From: Spirochaetales bacterium
Lineage (GTDB): Bacteria > Spirochaetota > Spirochaetia > DSM-16054 > Sediminispirochaetaceae
Reading direction: 5' to 3'
Length of the DNA stretch: 6,625 bases
Assembly (NCBI GenBank): GCA_021767325.1
Contig: JAASTM010000133.1
Coordinates: 1-6,625, forward strand
Made by a program: the position numbers and the translations under genes. The notes under the pieces are model-generated. The model saw nothing but the letters and a program-made list of their open reading frames with translations. It did no database searches and was not told where the DNA came from. How positions within the stretch are numbered: the first letter of the stretch is position 1; each line of letters begins with the position of its first letter. This document shows, one piece after another, positions 1 through 5,794 of the stretch.

Positions 1-320
1 GCGGGGAATTTGAGCATTCGTTCGAGGTTTTCATCGGCGAAGAGGGGTTTTCCTGCGGCTACACTTCCGAGCAGCGGAATTTCTGCAATCTCCTCTTTCT
101 CTTCGGCCGGGGGTTTGACCAGTTCGATGGCCCTGGAGCGGTTGAAATCGCAGCGTATCTTCTGCTTCTTCTCAAGGGCTTTTACATGATCGAAGATTGC
201 CTTAACAGAGATGTCGAAATGACGGGCAATTTCGCGCATAGTCGGCGGGTAGCCATGGTTTTCTATAAAAGTTTCAATAAAGGCGAGAACTTCCTGTTGT
301 CGTCTCGTCAATGCTCTCAT
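1..320 (-). CDS. lexA: LexA SOS repressor, N-terminal part (3' end beyond window)
   Basis: SOS-response transcriptional repressor; the family binds operators of DNA-repair genes as a dimer and cleaves itself when stimulated by RecA-ssDNA filaments. Only the first 106 residues are in the window. Seen: a winged-helix DNA-binding domain (about residues 1-68) beginning MRALTRRQQEVLAFI with the family-typical GYPPTMREIA segment (23-32) and recognition-helix region DISVKAIFDHVKALE; a charged linker (70-79); then IPLLGSVAAGKP, in which Ala89-Gly90 is the expected self-cleavage bond. The Ser/Lys catalytic dyad lies beyond the edge, so protease activity cannot be confirmed. The ATG overlaps the activator's TGA stop (ATGA, 317-320), so translation is probably coupled. 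No strong ribosome binding site precedes it (only GAAGAA), and no SOS operator is visible just upstream, where the DNA is activator coding sequence. Confidence 0.93.
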   Translation of the reverse strand, partial: MRALTRRQQEVLAFIETFIENHGYPPTMREIARHFDISVKAIFDHVKALEKKQKIRCDFNRSRAIELVKPPAEEKEEIAEIPLLGSVAAGKPLFADENLERMLKFP

Positions 321-1681
321 TTCTTCGTATCGATCCCGTATTTTTTTATCTTGCCATGCAGATTACTGGGATAAATCCCCAGTTCCTGAGCAGTTTGCGA
401 AATATTGTAGTCACACTGTTCGAGCCGTTGTTCAATCAATCTGCGTTCAAAATCGGCTTTGGCTTCGTTGAGCTGCATGTCGGCGTATTTCTGCAGTCCC
501 CGGGGTACCCTTTGGACTTTCTTTTCGTTCAGAAAGTGAGTTACCACCTCTGCAGAAATCTCCTGCTCGTCTGTCATTATATTAATACGTTCTACGAAAT
601 TTTTCAATTCTCGAATGTTGCCGGGCCAGCTGTATCTCTGCAAAGATTTCATTGCTTCGGAGGTGAACTCCCGCGGCGGCTGGTCCGGGATGGGATTGTA
701 CTTTTTCATGAAGTATTCAACCAGCAGAGGGAGATCTTCGAGCCGTTCACGCAGCGGCGGCACCCGAATCGGAACAACATTCAGGCGAAAGAAGAGGTCT
801 TCGCGAAAGCGTCCGGCGGCGATTTCCGCTTCAATATCCTTGTTGGTTGCGGTCAGCAGACGGATGTTTACATTGATCGATTTCTCGCCCCCGACCCGTT
901 CGAACTGTTGTTCCTGGATCGCCCGCAGGACCTTGGCCTGTGCACTGAGGGTCATGTCGGCGATTTCGTCCAGAAAAAGCGTGCCGCCGTGGGCTATCTC
1001 GAACTTGCCCTTGCGGCGGGAGACTGCCGAAGTGAATGCTCCTTTTTCATGACCGAAGAGCTCGCTTTCGAGCAGGGTGTCTGGTATGGCGGCGCAGTTT
1101 ACCTCGACAAACGGGGCCTCAGCTCGGCTGCTGCGCCGGTGAATTTCTCGGGCAACCAGCTCTTTACCGGTGCCGTTTTCGCCGGTAATCAGGACTTTTG
1201 CATCTGAGGCGGCACTCTGATGGATCCTCTCCCAGATTGTATCCATCTGCGGGCTGGAGCCGATCATCTCGTCTTCCTGAAACAGGGTTGTCCGCAGCTG
1301 CTTGTTTTCCTGCTGAAGGTTGTGCATTTTGAGAGAGTTACCGACCAGGGTAATGACTTTATCCAGTGAGAGGGGCTTTTCCAGGAAGTCGAAGGCACCG
1401 TTCTTCACCGCTTTGACCGCCATATCGATGTTGGCATGACCTGAAATCACAATCACACTCAAATCCGGATAGAGGGACTTTATCTCTTTGAGCACATCGA
1501 TTCCGCCCTTGTGGGGCAGCCACACATCGAGGATGACTAAGTCCACCGAGTCGTTTTTAATGATGTCCATGCCTTCAAGACCGTCGGCGGCACTCAATAC
1601 CTGGTAGTCTTCGTCTTCCAAGATATCGGTGAGAACCGTACGGATACCCGGCTCGTCGTCAATGATTAAAATAGTACTCAT
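317..1681 (-). CDS. NtrX/NtrC-family sigma-54-dependent response regulator
   Basis: Cytoplasmic two-component response regulator, 454 aa, that would activate sigma-54 promoters by ATP hydrolysis. Receiver domain at 1-120 with acid pocket Asp8/Asp9, phosphoacceptor Asp52 (LDVWLP), Ser80 and Lys102. AAA+ domain at about 138-375: Walker A GENGTGKE (167-174), sigma-54 contact loop GAFTSA (214-219), Walker B TLFLDEI (234-240), arginine-finger candidates Arg293/Arg299 and sensor II WPGNIRELKN (352-361). A Fis-type helix-turn-helix ends the protein (about 411-450, NISQTAQELGIYPSNLHGKIKKYGI region). The second glycine of the usual GAFTGA is serine, which is unusual. The start is ATG at 1681 overlapping the kinase stop by 4 bp, with GGAG 8 bp upstream. 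The kinase next door is the obvious partner, and rpoN lies in the same cluster. Resemblance is closest to NtrX as I remember the family; target genes cannot be read from the sequence. Confidence 0.95.
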   Translation of the reverse strand: MSTILIIDDEPGIRTVLTDILEDEDYQVLSAADGLEGMDIIKNDSVDLVILDVWLPHKGGIDVLKEIKSLYPDLSVIVISGHANIDMAVKAVKNGAFDFLEKPLSLDKVITLVGNSLKMHNLQQENKQLRTTLFQEDEMIGSSPQMDTIWERIHQSAASDAKVLITGENGTGKELVAREIHRRSSRAEAPFVEVNCAAIPDTLLESELFGHEKGAFTSAVSRRKGKFEIAHGGTLFLDEIADMTLSAQAKVLRAIQEQQFERVGGEKSINVNIRLLTATNKDIEAEIAAGRFREDLFFRLNVVPIRVPPLRERLEDLPLLVEYFMKKYNPIPDQPPREFTSEAMKSLQRYSWPGNIRELKNFVERINIMTDEQEISAEVVTHFLNEKKVQRVPRGLQKYADMQLNEAKADFERRLIEQRLEQCDYNISQTAQELGIYPSNLHGKIKKYGIDTKK

Positions 1682-3462
1682 ACCAGCTGCTCCAAAGGGA
1701 GATCTATATAAAAGGTTGTCCCGATCCGCTCTTCAGTCTCGAACCAGATCTGACCCTGGTGATCAGAGACTATTCGCTCTACTATAGGAAGCCCCAGACC
1801 GGTGCCGCTTTCTTTGGTTGTAAAGTAGGGATGAAAGACCTTTTGTTCGAGTTCGCGCGGGATACCACGTCCTGAATCCTCAATCTTGATTCTACAGTAA
1901 TGGGTATGCCCCTTTCTGACAAGGTCCGTACTTATTGAAATTGTCCCTTTTTCCTCATCTATGGATTCGAAGGAGTTTTTCAGCAGATTCGAAAATACGC
2001 GGGTCATTTGATGCGGGTCAAGACTGACACTTACATGTTCCATGTAATCGGTGTCGACCTCTACATGCGGATAAGAAGGCTGATATGTGATGAGGACTTT
2101 TGATATGAGGTCGTGGACATCAATCGATTGAAAATAAGGGGCGGGAAGTTTCGCGAAATCTCGAAATTCGCCTAAGAGCTGGTTCAAGTGCTCGATTTCC
2201 TGGGAGATCGATTCTACCGAAGACTCGATTACACGGCCCAGTTTTGGCGATTCCTGAGTATAGGCCCGCTGGATACGCTGGGCCGAAAGCTTGATGGGGG
2301 TAAGCGGATTTTTGATCTCATGCGCCATGCGTTGGGCAATTTCCTGCCAGGCAGTCACCTTTTCGGTTTGTCGAAGTTTGGTGCGGGATTGCTCCAGCTC
2401 GGAGATCATAGAGTTGAAGCTGTCGACCAGTACTGCCAGTTCATCGCCGGAGCGTGTGAGAATTCGGAACGAGTAATCTCCGCTGATAACCCGCTGGATT
2501 GCATCCTCCATATGAACCACCGGCCGGATTATCTCATCGCTCAGCAGAAACCCGATGAGGATGGAGAGGAGGAGAATAGGAAACGAGAACAATGAGAAAA
2601 ACACCAGCAGTGCCAGAAAGAATGTGTTCTGAAACTCGTTGTACTGCGTAAAGGTCTGCAGGGTGGTGGTTATGTTCTGAGCTTTGGTATCGAAGCCGTA
2701 GGGCAGTATTACACTCAGCACTACGGCCAGCTTTTCCGAGCCCGGCAGTTGCTCCGGAGGCGGAAGAAAGCTGATACTGCGGATGATGCTGAGGGTTCCG
2801 GTTTTCACTCTGGGCAGAATCCCTTCGACAGTTGAAGGGGGAATGTTCTCCAGGTATGCGTTTGTATCACCGTTGAACAGCAGATGCGTCCCATCGGCGA
2901 GAAACAGCTGCATTGCATCCAGATGAGGGTACACCGAGGTCAAACGTATCCAGATCTCCTCTGTATTCGGATAGTTCTCCTCTATAACCCGGGCGATTAC
3001 TTCACTTTTGGAAAAATCCTCCAACTGGGTCAGAGTATTGCGGTTGTACTGCAAGGCGATATCGAGGCTTCCCTGCAGCGTATCCTGCAGTTGAGTAGAA
3101 AACCAGGAGTCCATAGTGGTTCTCAAAAAGCTTATAGAAAGAACTCCCTGGGGAATCGAGGCCAATATCGATATAAAGGTGAAGAAGATAACCAACTTGA
3201 CTTTGAAACGACTGCCCGGATAACCGCTGCGCCGTTCCTTAACCAGACGGTTGATGTTATACCCTACCGAAATAATGAGGAAAAGCGGCAGGAGAATTGC
3301 CAGCGGTATGAACACGAAGCGTGAAAGGGCGGTGCCACGGGAGATTTCGGAAAGCAGTTGCCGGGCGAACAGGAGTATCAGTATTATCAGGGTGATGTAA
3401 ATGAGGACGATACTGAGGAGCCCGAGGGTACTGCTCTGTCCGGTTGATCGGCGACGCATCAT
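1678..3462 (-). CDS. NtrY-like membrane sensor histidine kinase
   Basis: Inner-membrane two-component histidine kinase, 594 aa from the chosen start. Predicted membrane helices at about 13-33, 49-68 and 88-108, then an extracytoplasmic region of about 170 residues (110-278, with a Cache/PAS-like stretch around DAMQLFLADGTHLLFNG), a fourth helix (280-306), HAMP (about 305-360), HisKA with the phospho-accepting His381 in MAHEIKNPLTPI, and the ATPase domain: N box NLLKNSFESI (Asn492/Asn496), G1 DSGRGIP (529-535), F box FHPYFTTK (543-550), G2 GTGLGLPI (553-560). The topology and the AWQEIAQRMAHEIKNPLTPIKLSA motif resemble NtrY, but no cytoplasmic PAS domain lies between HAMP and HisKA. The ATG at 3462 is preferred over the in-frame ATG at 3513 because AGGAGG sits 6 bp upstream and the start overlaps the preceding stop as ATGA. 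It overlaps the response regulator by 4 bp, so the two form a cognate pair. The signal sensed is unknown. Confidence 0.94.
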   Translation of the reverse strand: MMRRRSTGQSSTLGLLSIVLIYITLIILILLFARQLLSEISRGTALSRFVFIPLAILLPLFLIISVGYNINRLVKERRSGYPGSRFKVKLVIFFTFISILASIPQGVLSISFLRTTMDSWFSTQLQDTLQGSLDIALQYNRNTLTQLEDFSKSEVIARVIEENYPNTEEIWIRLTSVYPHLDAMQLFLADGTHLLFNGDTNAYLENIPPSTVEGILPRVKTGTLSIIRSISFLPPPEQLPGSEKLAVVLSVILPYGFDTKAQNITTTLQTFTQYNEFQNTFFLALLVFFSLFSFPILLLSILIGFLLSDEIIRPVVHMEDAIQRVISGDYSFRILTRSGDELAVLVDSFNSMISELEQSRTKLRQTEKVTAWQEIAQRMAHEIKNPLTPIKLSAQRIQRAYTQESPKLGRVIESSVESISQEIEHLNQLLGEFRDFAKLPAPYFQSIDVHDLISKVLITYQPSYPHVEVDTDYMEHVSVSLDPHQMTRVFSNLLKNSFESIDEEKGTISISTDLVRKGHTHYCRIKIEDSGRGIPRELEQKVFHPYFTTKESGTGLGLPIVERIVSDHQGQIWFETEERIGTTFYIDLPLEQLV

Positions 3463-4046
3463 GGGCTGCCTCCTGTGGGTTTCTCTACTGCGGGAACCGG
3501 TATTCGTACCCATCCGGTAGTCTCGCGACTGTCTAGCAGGAAAGGCTCCAGCACGTTCAGCGGCGGCATGAGCTTGCGGGGTGTGAAGGTAATGCGGGCC
3601 TTCAGGTAGATGCGGTCGGCTTCAGCCTCCGGTTGTACAAAACTGGTGTAATACGAGCGAAAAGCGGAAAAAAAGTTCTCTTCCTGCAGGAAATCATGGG
3701 AATCATCGGATGTCTCGAGATGAAACATCTCGTAAAAAGGGTCATAGCTGCCGTGATAGGTGTCGTTGTGCTCTCCTATCAACTGATCGCCTAGAAAGCT
3801 CAAGAGGCCGGTAGTCTCGCGGAATAGACGAACCTCGAAACGGACTTGCGTGGTTTCTCTCTTCTGAAAGACATTCCGGACTTTTTGTACCGGGAAGTCT
3901 ACCATTGTGATTCTGATCGAAAATGTAGATTCGCGGGTAAACAGGGTGTGTGTGAGCTCCAGGCTCCAGAGAGGATCCGGCTGCAGGAAAAACAGGACAA
4001 TAACGGGTATTAGAACTGATGCTTTAGATACACTACTCTTCTTCAA
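3459..4046 (-). CDS. DUF4390-like secreted or membrane-anchored protein (start uncertain)
   Basis: Function unknown. The reading frame between ptsH and the kinase encodes about 195 aa. From a TTG at 4046 it begins MKKSSVSKASVLIPVIVLFFLQ, a good basic-then-hydrophobic signal peptide or anchor (about residues 9-22), followed by a beta-rich, probably extracytoplasmic domain. Motifs such as GSYDPFYEMFHLE and the late RIYLKARITFTPRKLMPPLNV stretch resemble DUF4390, a family I recall next to ntrY/ntrX-like genes in some proteobacteria; this is recognition by memory, not by a search. Start choice: TTG 4046 overlaps ptsH by 14 bp but has no clear Shine-Dalgarno; ATG 4094 (211 aa) has GAAGGG 4 bp upstream but overlaps ptsH by 62 bp and gives a long basic leader. 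The stop overlaps the kinase ATG. Context suggests an envelope partner or accessory of the sensor kinase. Confidence 0.72.
   Translation of the reverse strand: MKKSSVSKASVLIPVIVLFFLQPDPLWSLELTHTLFTRESTFSIRITMVDFPVQKVRNVFQKRETTQVRFEVRLFRETTGLLSFLGDQLIGEHNDTYHGSYDPFYEMFHLETSDDSHDFLQEENFFSAFRSYYTSFVQPEAEADRIYLKARITFTPRKLMPPLNVLEPFLLDSRETTGWVRIPVPAVEKPTGGSP
3469..3474 (-). promoter_or_regulatory. Shine-Dalgarno AGGAGG for the sensor kinase
   Basis: A perfect AGGAGG lies 6 bp before the ATG at 3462, inside the last codons of the DUF4390-like gene. It decides the kinase start: the longer reading frame from ATG 3513 has no such site and would overlap the upstream gene by 55 bp. Confidence 0.85.
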
Positions 4047-4299
4047 ACCGGTTTTCGAACAGCTTTGCAATTGCTTCGACTGCTTCGCTTTCATCTGGCC
4101 CTTCAGCCATGATTGAGATAGTCGACTTATAGCTTGCGCCGAGTGTGATAATGCCCATGATCGACTTACTGTTAATGCGCATCGAGTCCTTCTCCAAGAA
4201 AATCTCGGACTCATACTGATTGGCAGTGTTAACAATGAGTGCCGCAGGTCGGGCATGTATTCCAGCCCTATTTTTAATAGTAACTGTTTTACTTGTCAT
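4033..4299 (-). CDS. ptsH: HPr phosphocarrier protein
   Basis: Small cytoplasmic phosphocarrier, 88 aa, the usual HPr length. It takes a phosphate on His15 from PEP via enzyme I and is phosphorylated on Ser46 by HPr kinase. Both sites are present: AGIHARPA (His15) and NSKSIMG (Ser46). The ATG at 4299 is chosen over the adjacent in-frame TTG at 4302 because it gives these canonical residue numbers and puts AGGA (4306-4309) at a 6-bp distance. Its kinase, hprK, ends 8 bp upstream, which makes the pair a coherent Ser-phosphorylation switch. No sugar-specific enzyme II or enzyme I is in the window, so whether it feeds sugar transport or acts only as a regulator is open; with rpoN nearby a regulatory role is plausible. 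Confidence 0.95.
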   Translation of the reverse strand: MTSKTVTIKNRAGIHARPAALIVNTANQYESEIFLEKDSMRINSKSIMGIITLGASYKSTISIMAEGPDESEAVEAIAKLFENRFEEE

Positions 4300-4305
4300 C
4301 AATAT

Positions 4306-4309
4306 TCCT
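4306..4309 (-). promoter_or_regulatory. Shine-Dalgarno AGGA for ptsH, overlapping the hprK stop
   Basis: The hprK stop codon TAG (4308-4310) runs directly into AGGA, 6 bp before the ptsH ATG at 4299. This arrangement favours the ATG over the TTG at 4302 (only 3 bp away) and suggests that ribosomes finishing hprK reinitiate on ptsH. Confidence 0.6.
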
Positions 4310-5291
4310 AAAAAGTGTCTTTATCGTTGAAATACAGATTACGGGCATTTTCACTCTCAAGCCATTTTAACACGTTTTGGTTGAAATCGCGCGCCGAGAA
4401 GTACCCCATTTTCTTCAGCCGTTCATTCATCGCAGCTGTTTCTATGATGATTGGTATATTGCGCCCCGGTTTTACCGGAATAACCAGTGAAGGAATTTTT
4501 ACACCGAGCATCTCTTTATTGGTGTCGCCGGAACCGAGGCGGTCATACACCTTGTCGGCTTCCCACTCCTCTAGCTCTACCAGCAGTTGCACCTGTTTTT
4601 TATCGCGAATTGCACCTACACCGAACAGATGGCTGACGTTGATAATGCCGAGACCACGGATTTCCATGTGATGGCCCAAGGACTGGTTTTGAGCCGCACC
4701 TATCAACAAGTTCCCGTTCATCCGCTTCAGCTCGACTGAATCATCGCTTATCAACCGGTGGCCCCGCTCAATCAGTTCGAGGGCGGTTTCGCTCTTACCT
4801 ACACCGCTGGACCCGCGGATGAGCACACCTATACCGAACACCTCAACCAACACTCCGTGCACAACCTCTTTGGGGGCAAAAATATCGTTCAATGCGCGCA
4901 TCAGGCGCAGAGAGAACTCACCGGAGGGGAGGTCGGTCTGGAGAATGGGACATTCGGCCTTTTCTGCAATCTCCATGAACTTTTTTCCCGGGGTGTATGA
5001 GTTAGCAAATACACAGCAGGGCAGAGGATAGGCGAATATCTTTTCGATAGTATCGAGATTATCCTCTCGTTCGAGTTTCGTTGTAAAGGCTATCTCGCCG
5101 CGGCCGAAGAGCTGTATTCTCTCGTGGGCGAACTCTTCGAAGAAGCCGCTGAGCGTGAGACCGGGACGGTTGATCTCCGGCTCGGAAATGGTCCGCACGA
5201 GGCCCGGACGACCGCCGATGCACTTCAGATTGAGGGCGTTGTGCTCTTTAAGATCGAGATCCAGCAGATCAAGGACAGTAAATGAATCCAT
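4308..5291 (-). CDS. hprK: HPr kinase/phosphorylase
   Basis: Bifunctional cytoplasmic enzyme, 327 aa (the family is usually 310-330), that phosphorylates HPr on Ser46 with ATP or PPi and also removes the phosphate. Seen: N-terminal domain about 1-130; conserved His145 (VVHGVLVEV); P-loop GSSGVGKSE (160-168), with Ser where many members have Asp (GDSG); the acidic pair Asp183/Asp184 in LISDDSVEL; the HPrK signature MEIRGLGIINV (209-219); and a C-terminal helix region carrying KKMGYFSARDFNQNVLKWL. The substrate HPr gene follows after 8 bp. ATG 5291 is the first possible start because an in-frame TAA lies just upstream; no Shine-Dalgarno precedes it and an extended -10 element sits about 10 bp before it. 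Unlike the common proteobacterial rpoN-hpf-ptsN-hprK order, no ptsN is present between hpf and this gene. Confidence 0.97.
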   Translation of the reverse strand: MDSFTVLDLLDLDLKEHNALNLKCIGGRPGLVRTISEPEINRPGLTLSGFFEEFAHERIQLFGRGEIAFTTKLEREDNLDTIEKIFAYPLPCCVFANSYTPGKKFMEIAEKAECPILQTDLPSGEFSLRLMRALNDIFAPKEVVHGVLVEVFGIGVLIRGSSGVGKSETALELIERGHRLISDDSVELKRMNGNLLIGAAQNQSLGHHMEIRGLGIINVSHLFGVGAIRDKKQVQLLVELEEWEADKVYDRLGSGDTNKEMLGVKIPSLVIPVKPGRNIPIIIETAAMNERLKKMGYFSARDFNQNVLKWLESENARNLYFNDKDTF

Positions 5292-5301
5292 ATATTACTA
5301 G

Positions 5302-5310
5302 ACTATACCA
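5302..5310 (-). promoter_or_regulatory. Putative extended -10 promoter for hprK and downstream genes
   Basis: On the coding strand TGG-TATAGT forms an extended -10 (TGn plus 5 of 6 bases of TATAAT). A weak -35 candidate (TTTTCT, 3 of 6) lies 17 bp upstream at 5325-5330. The predicted transcript start is near 5295, only about 4 nt before the hprK ATG, which would make a leaderless or nearly leaderless mRNA. Inferred from consensus only. Confidence 0.4.
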
Positions 5311-5340
5311 AAAAGGTTGAATTGAGAAAAGATACTAAAC

Positions 5341-5376
5341 AGCAGGGTAGAGCAGAGCCGTCCGGCGGCCCTGCTC
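5341..5376 (-). other. RNA hairpin with alternative pairing in the hpf-hprK spacer
   Basis: In the transcript, GAGCAGGGCCG (5376-5366) pairs with CGGCUCUGCUC (5360-5350) to form an 11-bp stem with a single G-U pair and a 5-nt loop (CCGGA). The 5' arm's AGCAGGG (5375-5369) can instead pair perfectly with CCCUGCU (5347-5341), so two structures exclude each other. No U-run follows the first stem, so it is not a standard intrinsic terminator; only a broken U-rich stretch (UGUUUAGUAUCUUUU) follows the second. Likely roles are attenuation, RNA processing or protection of the hpf message's 3' end. Confidence 0.55.
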
Positions 5377-5383
5377 CTCATGA

Positions 5384-5674
5384 TTAGTGCTCGCGGACCT
5401 TCTTTTTCTCCTTCCGCACTACATGCTCCAGTTTATCGATCATAAGTTCAATCGCCTCATAGAGCTCGTGGCTCTCGGCGCCGACATGGGAGGAATGACC
5501 CCAGCGAAAGTTTATATTACTTTCGACTGAATAGCGGGGTTTGTTTTTCGTAATGGTGATGAGAAGATCAATAATATATTCATTGGCAAAACTTATCTTC
5601 TCCAGTTTTTTGTCAATGAACTCCTTTGTTGCTTCACTCAAATCGTAGTGGACGCCCTTAATCTCAAAGTTCAT
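5384..5674 (-). CDS. hpf: Ribosome hibernation promoting factor, short form
   Basis: HPF/YfiA-family protein, 96 aa, the short form (about 95 aa) that lacks the C-terminal dimerisation domain of long HPF. The family binds the 30S decoding region and silences ribosomes in starvation or stationary phase. Seen: the beta-alpha-beta-beta-beta-alpha pattern with the opening MNFEIKGVHYDLSEATKEFIDKKLEKI segment cut here to MNFEIKGVHYDLSEATKEF, and the diagnostic ELYEAIELMIDKLEHVVRK helix, ending in a lysine/arginine-rich tail. ATG 5674 has GAGGAGGA 6 bp upstream, an excellent ribosome binding site. It has its own promoter in the 120-bp gap after rpoN, the classic rpoN-hpf neighbourhood, and is separated from hprK by a 92-bp spacer with a hairpin. 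How this short form would make 100S dimers without RMF is not shown here. Confidence 0.95.
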   Translation of the reverse strand: MNFEIKGVHYDLSEATKEFIDKKLEKISFANEYIIDLLITITKNKPRYSVESNINFRWGHSSHVGAESHELYEAIELMIDKLEHVVRKEKKKVREH

Positions 5675-5680
5675 TCAAGT

Positions 5681-5688
5681 TCCTCCTC
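5681..5688 (-). promoter_or_regulatory. Shine-Dalgarno GAGGAGGA for hpf
   Basis: GAGGAGGA lies 6 bp before the hpf ATG at 5674, close to a full anti-SD complement. It is the strongest ribosome binding site in the window and fits a protein that must be made in large amounts. Confidence 0.85.
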
Positions 5689-5713
5689 AATATTACGATA
5701 TATCTATACTAAA

Positions 5714-5742
5714 AACATATTGCGCCCGGTATGAACTGTCAA
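5714..5742 (-). promoter_or_regulatory. Sigma-70-type promoter for hpf
   Basis: The coding strand carries a perfect -35 TTGACA (5742-5737), a 17-bp spacer and a -10 TATGTT (5719-5714, 4 of 6 to TATAAT). The expected start is near 5707, which gives a leader of about 33 nt containing the hpf Shine-Dalgarno. An A-run just upstream of the -35 could help as an UP-like element. It would let hpf be expressed independently of rpoN. Inferred from consensus and position. Confidence 0.6.
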
Positions 5743-5746
5743 ATTT

Positions 5747-5773
5747 TTGTGAAAGGTTTGTGAGAAAGTTGTG
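5747..5773. repeat. Three TTGTG direct repeats with exact 11-bp period
   Basis: On the plus strand TTGTG occurs at 5747-5751, 5758-5762 and 5769-5773, the first two continuing as TTGTGAAAGG and TTGTGAGAAAG. On the transcribed orientation these are CACAA repeats ending 4 bp before the -35 of the hpf promoter, on one face of the helix. The position suits an activator or UP-element-like site; no binding protein is identified. Confidence 0.5.
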
Positions 5774-5791
5774 CGCCTATCCGGATATGCG
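5774..5791. other. 18-bp dyad (CGCcTATCCGGATAtGCG) after rpoN
   Basis: The sequence has a perfect 10-bp palindrome TATCCGGATA extended by CGC/GCG with one mismatched pair. It lies 3 bp after the rpoN stop and directly abuts the TTGTG repeats. As RNA it has almost no loop and no U-run, so it is a poor terminator; a protein-binding dyad is more likely. Role inferred. Confidence 0.4.
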
Positions 5792-5794
5792 GGC

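Noticed and set aside
311..1207. 298-aa open frame on the plus strand
   Set aside because: It is antisense to the response regulator's AAA+ domain, whose motifs are intact; the plus-strand product shows no family motif and no ribosome binding site. The same holds for the other plus-strand frames opposite the kinase, hprK and rpoN.
1678..3513. Longer kinase starting at ATG 3513 (611 aa)
   Set aside because: It lacks a Shine-Dalgarno and would overlap the upstream gene by 55 bp, while ATG 3462 has AGGAGG at 6 bp and an ATGA overlap.
3459..4256. 265-aa version of the DUF4390-like protein starting at 4256
   Set aside because: Its first part lies in a different frame inside ptsH and has no signal-peptide character; the real protein must begin near the hydrophobic segment (TTG 4046 or ATG 4094).
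5350..5376. Intrinsic terminator after hpf
   Set aside because: The stem is strong but is followed by UACCCUGCUG rather than a U-run, so it is listed as a structured RNA element and not as a terminator.
5292..5383. Sigma-54 promoter (-24/-12) before hprK
   Set aside because: A chance GG-N10-GC spacing occurs inside the GC-rich hairpin, but the flanking bases do not match TGGCAC-N5-TTGC. No convincing -24/-12 element was seen in either intergenic gap.
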